Shown here: positions 56,153 through 64,000 of the stretch, in pieces
Layout: every line of letters begins with the position of its first letter
Position numbering within the stretch: the stretch's first letter is position 1
Assembly: GCF_002811875.1 (NCBI RefSeq)
Contig: NZ_NPDZ01000003.1
Location: 62,001 to 126,000, forward strand
From: Leptospira perolatii
Lineage (GTDB): Bacteria; Spirochaetota; Leptospiria; Leptospirales; Leptospiraceae
Reading direction: 5' to 3'
Length of the DNA stretch: 64,000 nt
Made by a program: the position numbers and the translations under genes
Notes under the pieces: model-generated
Databases searched by the model: none
Told to the model about the DNA's origin: nothing
Seen by the model: the letters and a program-made list of their open reading frames with translations, nothing else

Positions 56153-56547
56153 TTGTTAAGAGAACTGCACTCGGAACACAGACCGTATAAGATAATCTCG
56201 TGCGATTCTACTTGAAATCCTTTTGGTAAATTTTCAATCGGGAAAGGACAAACTTCTATATCGTAGACCTTGTCGCAATTTCTACAATGAAAGTGATGGT
56301 GATGATCCAAATGACTCGTTTCGAATCTTGAAGATTCTCCAGGCAACTGTATCTCATGGATCCTGCCGGATTCTAAAAGCTGGTTTACGGATCTATAGAC
56401 AGTGGCTATACCGATGTTCTTGATCGATTGTTTGGATATTTCGTGGATTTCCTTTACGGAAAGAGGACCTTTTGCGTCTTGGATCACGCGTAGGATCTCC
56501 CCTTTTTGTTTTGTATTTCTAGACGTGGTTTTTCTATCTTCGTCCAT
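56149..56547 (-). CDS. Fur-family metal- or peroxide-responsive regulator
   Basis: This 132-residue protein has a winged helix with the GIATVYRSVNQLLESG recognition segment, then the dimerisation domain with SRFETSHLDHHHHFHCRNCDKVYDI. Two CxxC pairs (CRNC and the C-terminal CSEC) make the structural zinc site. The regulatory site has RFE (Glu, as in Fur) where peroxide sensors often have Asp, and KVYDI with Asp; so Fur versus PerR cannot be settled. The ATG at 56547 is preferred; a GTG at 56574 is possible. It overlaps the SGNH gene by ATGA. Confidence 0.85.
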   Translation of the reverse strand: MDEDRKTTSRNTKQKGEILRVIQDAKGPLSVKEIHEISKQSIKNIGIATVYRSVNQLLESGRIHEIQLPGESSRFETSHLDHHHHFHCRNCDKVYDIEVCPFPIENLPKGFQVESHEIILYGLCSECSSLNK

Positions 56548-56702
56548 ACGATAAAAACCTGTTCGGATGCGCACGTGCTACTACTCTCCGATTTGGAAGC
56601 AGGAGGTGTCAACCTGATTCCAGAAGAGCGGAAATAGCTGAAAATCCTGATCCACTCCAAATTAGAATTTCCATCGGAACTGTGAATGAGTAAAATTGCG
56701 CC

Positions 56703-57422
56703 ATGTCCACAAGACCGTTCGGGCTACTTATTATAGTTTTTCTCTCTCTAAATTGCAAGTCCTCTCAATTCGGAATCCCGGTCTCTGAAACCTCCGGAGA
56801 AATCTTGGGGCAATATCACCCAGAAACTAGGTGGATCGGTTTTACCAAAAATCAGAATCCTAAACTATCAGAGTTAAGTCATTTTCCTAATCTAGAAATC
56901 CTAGAGCTTTCCTCCTCAGAAATAGAATCAATTGATGCATTGCCCGAGCTCCCGAAATTACGCTTCATCAATCTAAATCACACGAACGTCAAAAGATTTG
57001 AAGTCTTGGAAAAATTTCCCAAACTAGATAGTCTGATTTTAAACGGAACCCAAGTTGATGATTCAGACCTGGCCTTGTTTCACAGTTGGAACCGACTCAC
57101 TAGATTAGAATTGAATGATACGAAAGTAACGAATCTGAATTTTCTAGTCCCCGGTTGTTCTCTCAGGAGACTGCATCTCAGACATACGAAAATAGAAGAC
57201 ATCTCTCCAGTTTCCAACTGTGTATTCTTAAAAGAACTGTATCTAGGCGGAACTCTGGTACAAGACTTAAAGCCATTGGCTTCTGTTAGCGGATTATATC
57301 ATTTGCAATTAGACGGCACGAATGTATCTAACGAAGAAATCGCAAGTCTTCGAAAGCAGCTTCCCTATCTGAAAATATTTCCTGGTTTGAGGAAAATTTT
57401 CTTATCTGAAACGGGCCAGTAA
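56703..57422 (+). CDS. leucine-rich-repeat lipoprotein
   Basis: This 239-residue protein has a signal peptide with lipobox LSLNC (Cys about 18). The mature part has about seven LRR units of 22-23 residues: FPNLEILELSSSEIESIDALPELPKLRFINLNHTNVK in outline, continuing to LYHLQLDGTNVSN. These are short bacterial LRRs ending with T-x-V/I. Anchored LRR proteins bind proteins or host surfaces. It converges with the lipoprotein gene below; only 3 bases separate the stops. Confidence 0.8.
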   Translation: MSTRPFGLLIIVFLSLNCKSSQFGIPVSETSGEILGQYHPETRWIGFTKNQNPKLSELSHFPNLEILELSSSEIESIDALPELPKLRFINLNHTNVKRFEVLEKFPKLDSLILNGTQVDDSDLALFHSWNRLTRLELNDTKVTNLNFLVPGCSLRRLHLRHTKIEDISPVSNCVFLKELYLGGTLVQDLKPLASVSGLYHLQLDGTNVSNEEIASLRKQLPYLKIFPGLRKIFLSETGQ

Positions 57423-57425
57423 ACC

Positions 57426-58211
57426 CTATTCGTACACGAGCGGATTTGCTTCTCCAGGATTTGTATATAGAATCAAATCTCCGACTTTTAGAGGCAGTCC
57501 GCCTCCTAAAATTTCCCCAGTAGTTTCTACGGTTTTCAAAGATTTCAGCAGCGTTTTTCTGCCATCGGCTTTCTCCAAAACCAAGGTCGCGTTTTTACGA
57601 ACTCTCGAAAGTCTCATTCCCCAAATGTCCAGGAAGCCGCTTTCTGCTCTTACGATGATTGCTGCGATTCTGTTTGGAGAAGAAGAAGGAGATCTTTGCA
57701 AAAGCAATCCATCTTCTTCTCCCTCAGGTCCAGGAAACAATCTAACTTGGTTCGGACCTGCATTCCAAATTAAGAATTCTAAGTGATCGCACTCGAATGC
57801 GCGGGCCAAGGCCCATCTTCCTCCAGCTTCTTTCGTAGTGTATATTCTACACAGTCTTGGAACAAATCTGTAACCTTTTCCTTCGGGATCTTCGATTAGT
57901 TTGCCCTCGAATCTTGTCTCCTCCCAATTTTTGGTCGAAGTTACGACAAGCTGACTGATCAAAAACTCCGGCCTTCTACGTTTGGCAAAAAGGAAAATCT
58001 GTCGTACAAAATACCCGTTTTCTAAGGGGCGAATTTCCGAAAAATATTCACCGTCTTCAGGGAGAGTTAGATTCGGACCAAGCCCAGGAAAAGGAACCTG
58101 GCCCATAAAATCGGTCTGGCTGGTTTTTGGACTGCAATTCAGGATCAGAAAGCAGGTCAGAAAAATTTTTCCAAATTGAGAAAAATCTTTCCAATTCACA
58201 AAGGTTAACAT
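57426..58211 (-). CDS. hypothetical lipoprotein
   Basis: I do not recognise this 261-residue protein. From the ATG at 58211 a signal peptide leads to FLILNC, a plausible lipobox; an in-frame TTG at 58247 would add 12 residues. The mature protein appears beta-rich: RQIFLFAKRRRPEFLISQLVV, WEETRFEGKLIEDPEGKGYRFVP, ALARAFECDHLEFLIWNAGPNQ, SGFLDIWGMRLSRVR. No domain is evident. It is divergent from the M30 peptidase gene, about 105 bases away. Confidence 0.6.
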   Translation of the reverse strand: MLTFVNWKDFSQFGKIFLTCFLILNCSPKTSQTDFMGQVPFPGLGPNLTLPEDGEYFSEIRPLENGYFVRQIFLFAKRRRPEFLISQLVVTSTKNWEETRFEGKLIEDPEGKGYRFVPRLCRIYTTKEAGGRWALARAFECDHLEFLIWNAGPNQVRLFPGPEGEEDGLLLQRSPSSSPNRIAAIIVRAESGFLDIWGMRLSRVRKNATLVLEKADGRKTLLKSLKTVETTGEILGGGLPLKVGDLILYTNPGEANPLVYE

Positions 58212-58315
58212 ACCCAATGATACTTGCTCCGAAACAGTAGGTCTCAAAAATTGACCGTAAGAGAGGGCGGAAAACGAGTAAAGAAGATTCTTTCTCGTTC
58301 TGGATTGCTGAAAAG

Positions 58316-59872
58316 ATGGCTCGCAAAATGCTCAGATACCTGTTCGGATCCCTTATCCTTCTGCAGCTTTTGGCCTGTAATATAGACGAGATGCTTAGAC
58401 CAGGCAGCACGATCGGTCAGGATATTTTCAGCGCTCAGATGTTTTCTCTTTCCAATTGTACCGGAGAAGGTATGTTCTGGGCGAGAGATCTCAGGACGAA
58501 TGCCTCGTACTGTGTAAAAGCGCAACTCAAAGCATCCGGCACTCACGCGGATATATACGTCGAAAGCCAGCTCATTACTAGTTTGAATTACGCGGACATC
58601 TCGAACGAATTCGATTCCAAGATTTATCCTAGACTAGAAATCGCATTCGGTTCCGCAATGGATCTGGATTCCAATGGAAAAATCATCATACTTATATTAG
58701 ATATTAGAGATGGAAGCCAGCCTGGAGGCTCCTTCGTAGCAGGATTTTTTGATCCTGTAAATTTTTTTGACAACGAAATCGCGTCTCTAACTCACTCGAA
58801 TCGTTCTGACATGCTCTATATGGACGGAGTGGAACTCGTCACCCTATCGAATAAAAATCTTTCGGAAGGAAAGCCGGACGCATTCTTAGCCACTCTATCG
58901 CACGAATACCAACACTTGATCCGTTTTGGATTTGAAATCCCGCATATGGGGGCCACAGGACTGAGAGATGAAACCTGGATCAACGAAGGATCCAGTGAAG
59001 TCGCCGCGGATATTGCGGGATACGCTCCTCAAGGGGAAAGGATCAAATGCTACCGAGGAAATATTGCCGGCACCTGCGCGAGAGGAGTAAACGGATCTTC
59101 CTTATTCGGTTCTTCTCGATACAATTCCGTAGTAGACTACGCTTTCTCTTATCCTTTCATGAAATACATTTATGTTTCTTCGGGCAGTACTGAGGGCGAG
59201 AGAAATATTTTCTTGAAGGCGACAGTGCAAGGAATCACCGGATCAAGGGCCGCTGACGCGAATGGATTGTTTGAAGTATTCAGAAAATCTTCTCCAAAGT
59301 ACAGCGCAGCTTCGGCAAACGTTCTTTCTGCTTTGGGACCTGATAGCGCTTCCACATTTCGGAAAATGTTCGCCTCTTTTTTGTGGCAATCTTTGGGAGA
59401 CACAACTCCTGCAGAGGCAAAAGCAGGAGATCCTTCCACGACCGGAACAGATATCCTAGCTCAGATGAATTCTGTGATTGGATACTTTCCTTTTCCGGCG
59501 AGCGGACAATTTGGAGCAGAACTAAATGATTTGTATTCGCCGCTTCGTCTTCCGGATATTCCACCTTTGTCCACGTTAGCACCTGGACAATTTCACTTTA
59601 TTCGTGCAGATAGAACGAATGCGAATGCTAGCAACGGACAATACTTGCTCAAGAAATCGTTTTCTTCGGTTGTTTATTCACTGCAAGTAAATACGGAACC
59701 GTTTAGAAACGGAGACATTTCGCTATCTGTGGGCTTAGAAACTCCGAGTGAAGAACCGGAAGGATTCCATCTTCCGGATACCGGAGAGTTTACTCCGGTT
59801 TGTCCTCAGGATTTTATCCACCATCTACCGAGTCCGTATAGAACTCAGAGATTCCGTTTTCGTTCTGAATAA
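58316..59872 (+). CDS. M30-type zinc metallopeptidase lipoprotein
   Basis: This 518-residue protein has a signal peptide with lipobox LLACN (Cys21). The zinc motif is HEYQH (196-200), followed 24 residues later by NEGSSE with Glu224 as third ligand, the gluzincin pattern of the hyicolysin M30 family. A DSNGKIIILILDI region precedes the active site. It should be an exported protease, anchored to a membrane; the substrate is unknown. The C-terminal 130 residues are beta-rich and may be a prepeptidase-like or binding domain. It is transcribed alone. Confidence 0.8.
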   Translation: MARKMLRYLFGSLILLQLLACNIDEMLRPGSTIGQDIFSAQMFSLSNCTGEGMFWARDLRTNASYCVKAQLKASGTHADIYVESQLITSLNYADISNEFDSKIYPRLEIAFGSAMDLDSNGKIIILILDIRDGSQPGGSFVAGFFDPVNFFDNEIASLTHSNRSDMLYMDGVELVTLSNKNLSEGKPDAFLATLSHEYQHLIRFGFEIPHMGATGLRDETWINEGSSEVAADIAGYAPQGERIKCYRGNIAGTCARGVNGSSLFGSSRYNSVVDYAFSYPFMKYIYVSSGSTEGERNIFLKATVQGITGSRAADANGLFEVFRKSSPKYSAASANVLSALGPDSASTFRKMFASFLWQSLGDTTPAEAKAGDPSTTGTDILAQMNSVIGYFPFPASGQFGAELNDLYSPLRLPDIPPLSTLAPGQFHFIRADRTNANASNGQYLLKKSFSSVVYSLQVNTEPFRNGDISLSVGLETPSEEPEGFHLPDTGEFTPVCPQDFIHHLPSPYRTQRFRFRSE

Positions 59873-59927
59873 TCACTTAGATGTCTAGAATTCTAGACGA
59901 AGCCAGTGTTTGTATGATTTGGTCAAA

Positions 59928-60242
59928 TTAGCCAGGCATTTTGGAAAGCAGGCTACGGAACTCGCCCATTCTTTCTTCGGCTGCTTTTTGAGCTTGTTCG
60001 ATCGCGAGATTGACTGCCTGCTTTATGCTTTTCTGAAGTAGCTTTTTATCATTTTTTTGTAAAAGTTCGTCTTCTACTTTCACTTCTTGGATCGTCAACC
60101 TACCGTCTGCGATGCAAGTGACTAATTCATTTTTTGATTTGCCTTCGAAAGATAAGGCTTCCAATTCTTTTTCCAGACGCTTCATGCGAACTCTCATCTG
60201 GTTCATTTGTTTAAAATTTTCGATACTCTTGCCACCAAGCAT
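59928..60242 (-). CDS. YbaB/EbfC nucleoid-associated protein
   Basis: This 104-residue protein matches YbaB/EbfC: MLGGKSIENFKQMNQMRVRMKRLEKEL at the start (in outline), a CIADGRLTIQEVKVEDEL beta region and an ending helix AQKAAEERMGEFRSLL. EbfC binds DNA as a dimer with weak sequence preference. In most genomes ybaB follows dnaX and precedes recR; neither adjoins it here. Its stop is 55 bases from the stop of the convergent M30 gene. Confidence 0.85.
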   Translation of the reverse strand: MLGGKSIENFKQMNQMRVRMKRLEKELEALSFEGKSKNELVTCIADGRLTIQEVKVEDELLQKNDKKLLQKSIKQAVNLAIEQAQKAAEERMGEFRSLLSKMPG

Positions 60243-60364
60243 GTAGCTGATTCCTCCGGAAAAGTCGACCTAGTATTGCTAAGCTTGAAAAATAAGAAGA
60301 ATGGAGCAACTCATTCTCTGACGAAGAGATAGAAACCGTCACTCACCTGCTTTTTAAATCCCTT

Positions 60365-61717
60365 CTAAAAGGAAAGTTCCAGTCCAAGACTGGTCGCATA
60401 CTCGTAGATGGACTGAGCGTTTGTGGGAATTAAGTAAGGACCTAAATCGGTAAAATAAATTCCTCGGGCGTACTGATTCCGAAAGTTCATAAAGAAGATC
60501 GTATTCTTCATTCCAGTCTTTCCACGAAAACTCGCGGTAAAGGAACTGATGCTTTGGTCGTTTTTGCCTGCGATCGGAGCCTTTTTGGAAGCTACCATAT
60601 CATAGAAGTTATTTCCTAAAAACAAGGAATAGTTTCCTGCCGAATCTAGTATCATGGTCAATCCTAGAGTCGCGGTGTCCATGTTCACTAAACCGTTTTT
60701 GAATAGTGCATGATTTGTAGGATCTGCCAAATAACTGTATCTGAGATTCAGTACAACTTTGCTAAACTCTAGCATCATAGAAATCTTTGCGAGTTCCGGA
60801 TAAAATTCCCCTCTTCCTTGGTCCTTGTTGAGCACCGAACTTTGTATCAGGAAATTTTTTACAGGCCGAAAGTTTGCCTGCCATTCGATCACTCTACCGC
60901 TGTTCGGAGAATTGGGAGATGACATTGCACCGAGGGTTCCTCTTCCGACAAAAAAACTTTCTACAGGAAAAGGATTGGAGGCAGCTACCAATTGCGGCTG
61001 GTCGACCCTGGAACCATAGGCACCAGTAGAAATCCCAGTTACGATTCCAGTACTGAACATGTCGGTAGGTCGAATGGACAATCCGGCCATAGAATAATGG
61101 CTGGATTTTTTGTCGGATCGATCACTGTAAGGAGATCCAGTTTTTACTACCGCATCCACAAGAGAAGAAACCGAATACGCCACTTCCAAAGTGTCCATGC
61201 TAGGAATGTGATTGTTAGGATCTAAAGGATTCGCAGATTTTAAGATCCTATCTCTTGCTTTTCCTTCTTTATCTTCGCCCAATTGAGAATTCCGAGCCAA
61301 GGCAATCACCCTTAATTTAGGGGTGATAAAAGCGTAGGTTCTATTTCCAAAATGAACCGATTCATTTTCCCAAAGTGCATTATAAAAATTGTCACTCGCA
61401 ATCGTTCGACTCGATCCTTTCAAACTCTGACTGGGATGAACTCCGGAGGCAATCCAAGAAGACATCTCTTCATGAAAGGAGGAATCGATTCCAGAATGCG
61501 CTTTCACATCGAAGTATTTTTCCTTCGGATTGGAGTCTGAGTCTGGTTCGGAAACAGGAAGTTCTAAACTAGGACTTAGTATTTCCGTAGGCTCGCTGAG
61601 TCTTGGTTTTTCTGGAACTTGTACAGGAACTATAGTCAAGAGTACTGCTAGAGTGCCGGCAGAGGCTGCTGAGATCAAAAGAGAGGAATGTATATTTATG
61701 CCCAGCGAGCTTTTCAT
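60365..61717 (-). CDS. putative outer-membrane beta-barrel protein
   Basis: From the ATG at 61717 (AGGG upstream) the product is 450 residues; the first 30 form a signal-like hydrophobic segment. A Pro/Ser-rich linker (about 35-60) follows, then a region beginning KAHSGIDSSF. From about residue 110 to the end, alternating beta strands dominate, and the chain ends LGLELSF with C-terminal Phe, as in outer-membrane barrels. Function is unknown. An in-frame start at 61756 adds 13 residues and looks less signal-like. Confidence 0.6.
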   Translation of the reverse strand: MKSSLGINIHSSLLISAASAGTLAVLLTIVPVQVPEKPRLSEPTEILSPSLELPVSEPDSDSNPKEKYFDVKAHSGIDSSFHEEMSSWIASGVHPSQSLKGSSRTIASDNFYNALWENESVHFGNRTYAFITPKLRVIALARNSQLGEDKEGKARDRILKSANPLDPNNHIPSMDTLEVAYSVSSLVDAVVKTGSPYSDRSDKKSSHYSMAGLSIRPTDMFSTGIVTGISTGAYGSRVDQPQLVAASNPFPVESFFVGRGTLGAMSSPNSPNSGRVIEWQANFRPVKNFLIQSSVLNKDQGRGEFYPELAKISMMLEFSKVVLNLRYSYLADPTNHALFKNGLVNMDTATLGLTMILDSAGNYSLFLGNNFYDMVASKKAPIAGKNDQSISSFTASFRGKTGMKNTIFFMNFRNQYARGIYFTDLGPYLIPTNAQSIYEYATSLGLELSF

Positions 61718-62028
61718 TTTCCCTGCTACTCTAGTATCGGCTCCGCGCGAAGCCACAAAACAAGCGATTAGACGTTAAAACCGCAAAGATTCTGGTCTAT
61801 TTTCAAAATTCGCTCAAGAAATAACTGATTGAACGAAATAAATTCTTCTAATTCTTTCTCTGACTATTTTCCGAAGCGACATTTAGTGCACTGCGGATTT
61901 CTATTTTTTTATAACTCCGGATTTTGTCTCATCGAAGCAGTATCCGGAATGGGAACGCCCCGGACCATTATTTCCGGAACGTTAAGTTGCACAAATATTT
62001 ATTTCCTCATCAAAAAAATCTAATCTAC
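61718..62028. other. intergenic stretch
   Basis: About 310 bases between two genes on the minus strand. A CCGGAT/ATCCGG hairpin lies at 61917-61947 with a 19-base loop, but without a T-run. No convincing gene; the promoter of the barrel gene should lie toward 61720-61850. Confidence 0.4.
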
Positions 62029-63660
62029 TCATTCGTGTTCTTCGGATTCTCTCTTGCGATCAATTCTCTCTTCGATGATTCTGAATAAACTGCCTTCCGG
62101 ATACTTTCCTAACTTGCTTAGTTTGCCAGCAGGCAGTCCGAAAATCTCAGGGATCAGATCCTCTACATGCGAACAAGAAATGATTCTGAACTTCTCTTTT
62201 TTCATCAGATTTCGGATCTCTTTATTCAAATTCAAATCTCTTACATTATCTTTTGGTAAATAAAGAGTGTATGTGTCCTTGGAAGATCCTGCCAGACGAG
62301 TGACATCGTACCAGGCCTGCACCTTTGCATTGACAGATCCTACTGGCAGAATTTCGCCGTATTGGGACATAGCACCGGTGGCTGCTATATTACAAGGGAT
62401 CTCTAATCCGGAAAGTGCAGAAAGAAGCGCCAGCAGTTCGGCGCAGCTCGCCGAATCACCGTCGATCGGAGAATGATTTTGTTCAAATAATATGGAAGCG
62501 TCCAGACCGAAAGACTGAATATGAGAAAACATTCCCTTGATATAGGATTGAAGGATAAACACCCCTTTATCGTGCAGATCTCCCGATAGGTTTACTTCTC
62601 TTTCTATATTGATCAGATTACCCGATCCTAGAGATACCCTCGCAGAAACTTGGTTCACTTGTCCAAAATCCAAAAGCGAAGATTGTAACAAAATGATAGA
62701 AAGCCCGTTGATCCTTCCTGTCTTTTTTCCTTTTAACTGAACGCTAATTAACCCTTCTTTAATATTCTCTACGTATTTCCTTTTATGAATTGCAGTGCGT
62801 TTTTGTATTTCTTCCGGAGCTGCCTCGATCTGCGCTCTCGAAACCGATTTACCTCCCTTTCTATAAATGGCCAAAACCTCAGTCACAAAGGATCTTAGTT
62901 CCGATAGATGAAGAGAAATTCTAGTCTTGCTATCATTCCATCTGAGTGCAAGTTCCAGGAGAGCATCGAGCGCCGTTTTATCTAGAGGCGGATATCCCGG
63001 CTTTTCCCAAGATTTCATCAGCCCAAAAAAAACAGGGAGCTCGGAAGTTCCTAGACTGATTTCGTATGGAAGGTGAATCTTGAAATCGAATCCCACATAA
63101 AAATCTGGATCTAGGAGAGCCATCGCATCCGTCTCTTGCTCTTCTCCCACCAATATTAATCTGAATTTGGAGGGAATGGACGGATGAAATCGATTGATGT
63201 ATCTTGAGTCCGGTCCTTCCGGAAGCGCAAGAAAATCGATCTTTCCTGTGAGAATCACTCCCTTCAGAAAAAAGTATAAATCCGGCTCCTCGACGAGTGG
63301 ACGCAAAGGAAGTACCAGGAACCCTCCATCTGCTTCTGCAATTCTGCCGGGCCGATACTTTTCCTCCATCGGAAGTCCAGCTAAAGATAATAAAGTCGGT
63401 GCAGGTTCTGCAACCACTGGAACTCCAGAAAGAAAGGATTGAAGGTACTGCCCAAATCGCAACAGATTGGATTCGATCTCAGGTCCAGTGATCAAAAGAT
63501 GTCGAAACAAACCTGGATTGTCCAGGGCTTGTTTGAACGTTCTCATTTCCTGTTTATGAAAAACTAAAAAGTCGGGAAGTCCGTTGAGCTGTTTTGCTCT
63601 GACCGCTCTAAATTTTACTTCGGTTTGTGTGGGAAGAACCTTGCGCAGCACACCTCCCAT
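62029..63660 (-). CDS. Lon-type protease with degenerate ATPase domain
   Basis: This 543-residue protein has a C-terminal Lon (S16) protease domain with the Ser-Lys dyad: Ser403 in [14 protein letters not shown] and Lys446 in [11 protein letters not shown]. The N-terminal part follows the plan of the COG1067 LonB-like group, but Walker A reads [10 protein letters not shown] (residues 57-65 region, no GKT) and Walker B reads GGFLVLPL with no Asp-Glu. So it is probably ATP-independent, cutting unfolded or small substrates. It starts 35 bases after the queA stop, likely in the same transcript. Confidence 0.75.
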   Translation of the reverse strand: MGGVLRKVLPTQTEVKFRAVRAKQLNGLPDFLVFHKQEMRTFKQALDNPGLFRHLLITGPEIESNLLRFGQYLQSFLSGVPVVAEPAPTLLSLAGLPMEEKYRPGRIAEADGGFLVLPLRPLVEEPDLYFFLKGVILTGKIDFLALPEGPDSRYINRFHPSIPSKFRLILVGEEQETDAMALLDPDFYVGFDFKIHLPYEISLGTSELPVFFGLMKSWEKPGYPPLDKTALDALLELALRWNDSKTRISLHLSELRSFVTEVLAIYRKGGKSVSRAQIEAAPEEIQKRTAIHKRKYVENIKEGLISVQLKGKKTGRINGLSIILLQSSLLDFGQVNQVSARVSLGSGNLINIEREVNLSGDLHDKGVFILQSYIKGMFSHIQSFGLDASILFEQNHSPIDGDSASCAELLALLSALSGLEIPCNIAATGAMSQYGEILPVGSVNAKVQAWYDVTRLAGSSKDTYTLYLPKDNVRDLNLNKEIRNLMKKEKFRIISCSHVEDLIPEIFGLPAGKLSKLGKYPEGSLFRIIEERIDRKRESEEHE

Positions 63661-63694
63661 TATTCGTGAAACCTTGTTTTCCTCAATAAAAAAC

Positions 63695-64000
63695 CTAAGT
63701 TGGGTGCTGAATGGTTTTTAGAATCAGCATGGCATCACCGTAGGAAAAGAATCGAAAATGATTCGAAATGGCGTATTTGTATGCCGAAAGCACCCATTCT
63801 TTTTTTGCGAAAGCGCATACGAGCAAAAGTAAACTGCTCTGAGGTAAATGAAAATTCGTAATCAGACCATCGGATGATTCGATTCTGTCCTCCGGCTGGA
63901 GAAAAAGAGTGCTCTTCCCTTCTCCGGCTCGAAACATTTTTAGAGATGGATCGTATGCTGTTTCCAAGACTCTCAATGTAGTAGTTCCTACAGAAATAAT
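63695..64000 (-). CDS. queA: S-adenosylmethionine:tRNA ribosyltransferase-isomerase, C-terminal part
   Basis: The frame is open to the right edge, so only about 101 C-terminal residues are here. They match Que[14 protein letters not shown] at the edge, [24 protein letters not shown], and [19 protein letters not shown]. QueA makes epoxyqueuosine in the wobble position of tRNA from preQ1 and SAM. The Lon-type gene follows 34 bases downstream. Confidence 0.92.
   Translation of the reverse strand: MISVGTTTLRVLETAYDPSLKMFRAGEGKSTLFLQPEDRIESSDGLITNFHLPQSSLLLLVCAFAKKEWVLSAYKYAISNHFRFFSYGDAMLILKTIQHPT

Noticed and set aside
1..64000. CRISPR arrays, transposases, integrases, toxin-antitoxin or restriction-modification genes
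   Set aside because: No regular direct-repeat array and no protein with the required motifs was seen.

Overview
The window looks like chromosomal DNA from a Leptospira-type spirochaete (inference). The evidence is a moderately AT-rich composition, frequent TTG and GTG starts, and an unusually large share of secreted proteins and lipoproteins with loose spirochaetal lipoboxes. Some families are typical of Leptospira: a short lipoprotein ending in a disulphide-type domain, propeller lipoproteins, an M30-type metallopeptidase lipoprotein and 7TMR-DISM sensors. No rRNA, tRNA, CRISPR array, transposase, integrase or prophage was seen. The species cannot be told from the sequence alone.

Layout. 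0-4.3 kb: a truncated 7TMR-DISM sensor, a polysaccharide deacetylase-chromate transporter operon and an orphan HTH gene. 4.9-9.2 kb: small housekeeping enzymes (HAD phosphatase, SDR, nitroreductase-like lipoprotein, methyltransferase, YjbR) around a GC-rich hairpin/palindrome block. 9.2-14.0 kb: a heavy-metal RND efflux operon with no membrane-fusion gene. 14.4-21 kb: a secreted LamG-like protein, an acyltransferase with an altered active site, SRPBCC proteins and a QacA-type exporter. 20.9-29 kb: an Aer-like chemoreceptor followed by a run of surface or periplasmic repeat proteins (WD40, NHL, ankyrin, Asp-box). 29.3-31.4 kb: phasin-like protein, Tat-exported superoxide dismutase with a DUF1272 partner, and an anchored protein. 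31.7-40.7 kb: a complete recC-recB-recD operon with ATGA overlaps. 40.7-44.5 kb: CDGSH protein, receptor-type adenylate cyclase and a STAS/zinc-ribbon protein. 44.6-48.5 kb: nucleotide-sugar 4,6-dehydratase, SspB-like adaptor and purine-type NCS2 permease. 48.6-53.2 kb: htpX, apt and two tandem HtrA-type genes, the second with its catalytic residues lost. 53.3-56.5 kb: a Fur-family regulator translationally coupled to an SGNH protein and followed by a GT-C membrane protein. 56.7-61.7 kb: LRR lipoprotein, lipoprotein, M30 peptidase, YbaB and an outer-membrane protein. 62-64 kb: a Lon-type protease with a ruined ATPase domain, downstream of queA, which runs off the right edge.

Taken together this is ordinary core chromosome (recBCD, apt, htpX, ybaB, queA) mixed with envelope-facing genes. 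I saw no clear unknown multigene defence or mobile system. The most notable features are several proteins that keep a known fold but have lost or replaced catalytic residues (PlsC-like, HtrA-like, Lon-like, SOD), the metal pump without its adaptor, and the Fur-SGNH-GT-C operon.
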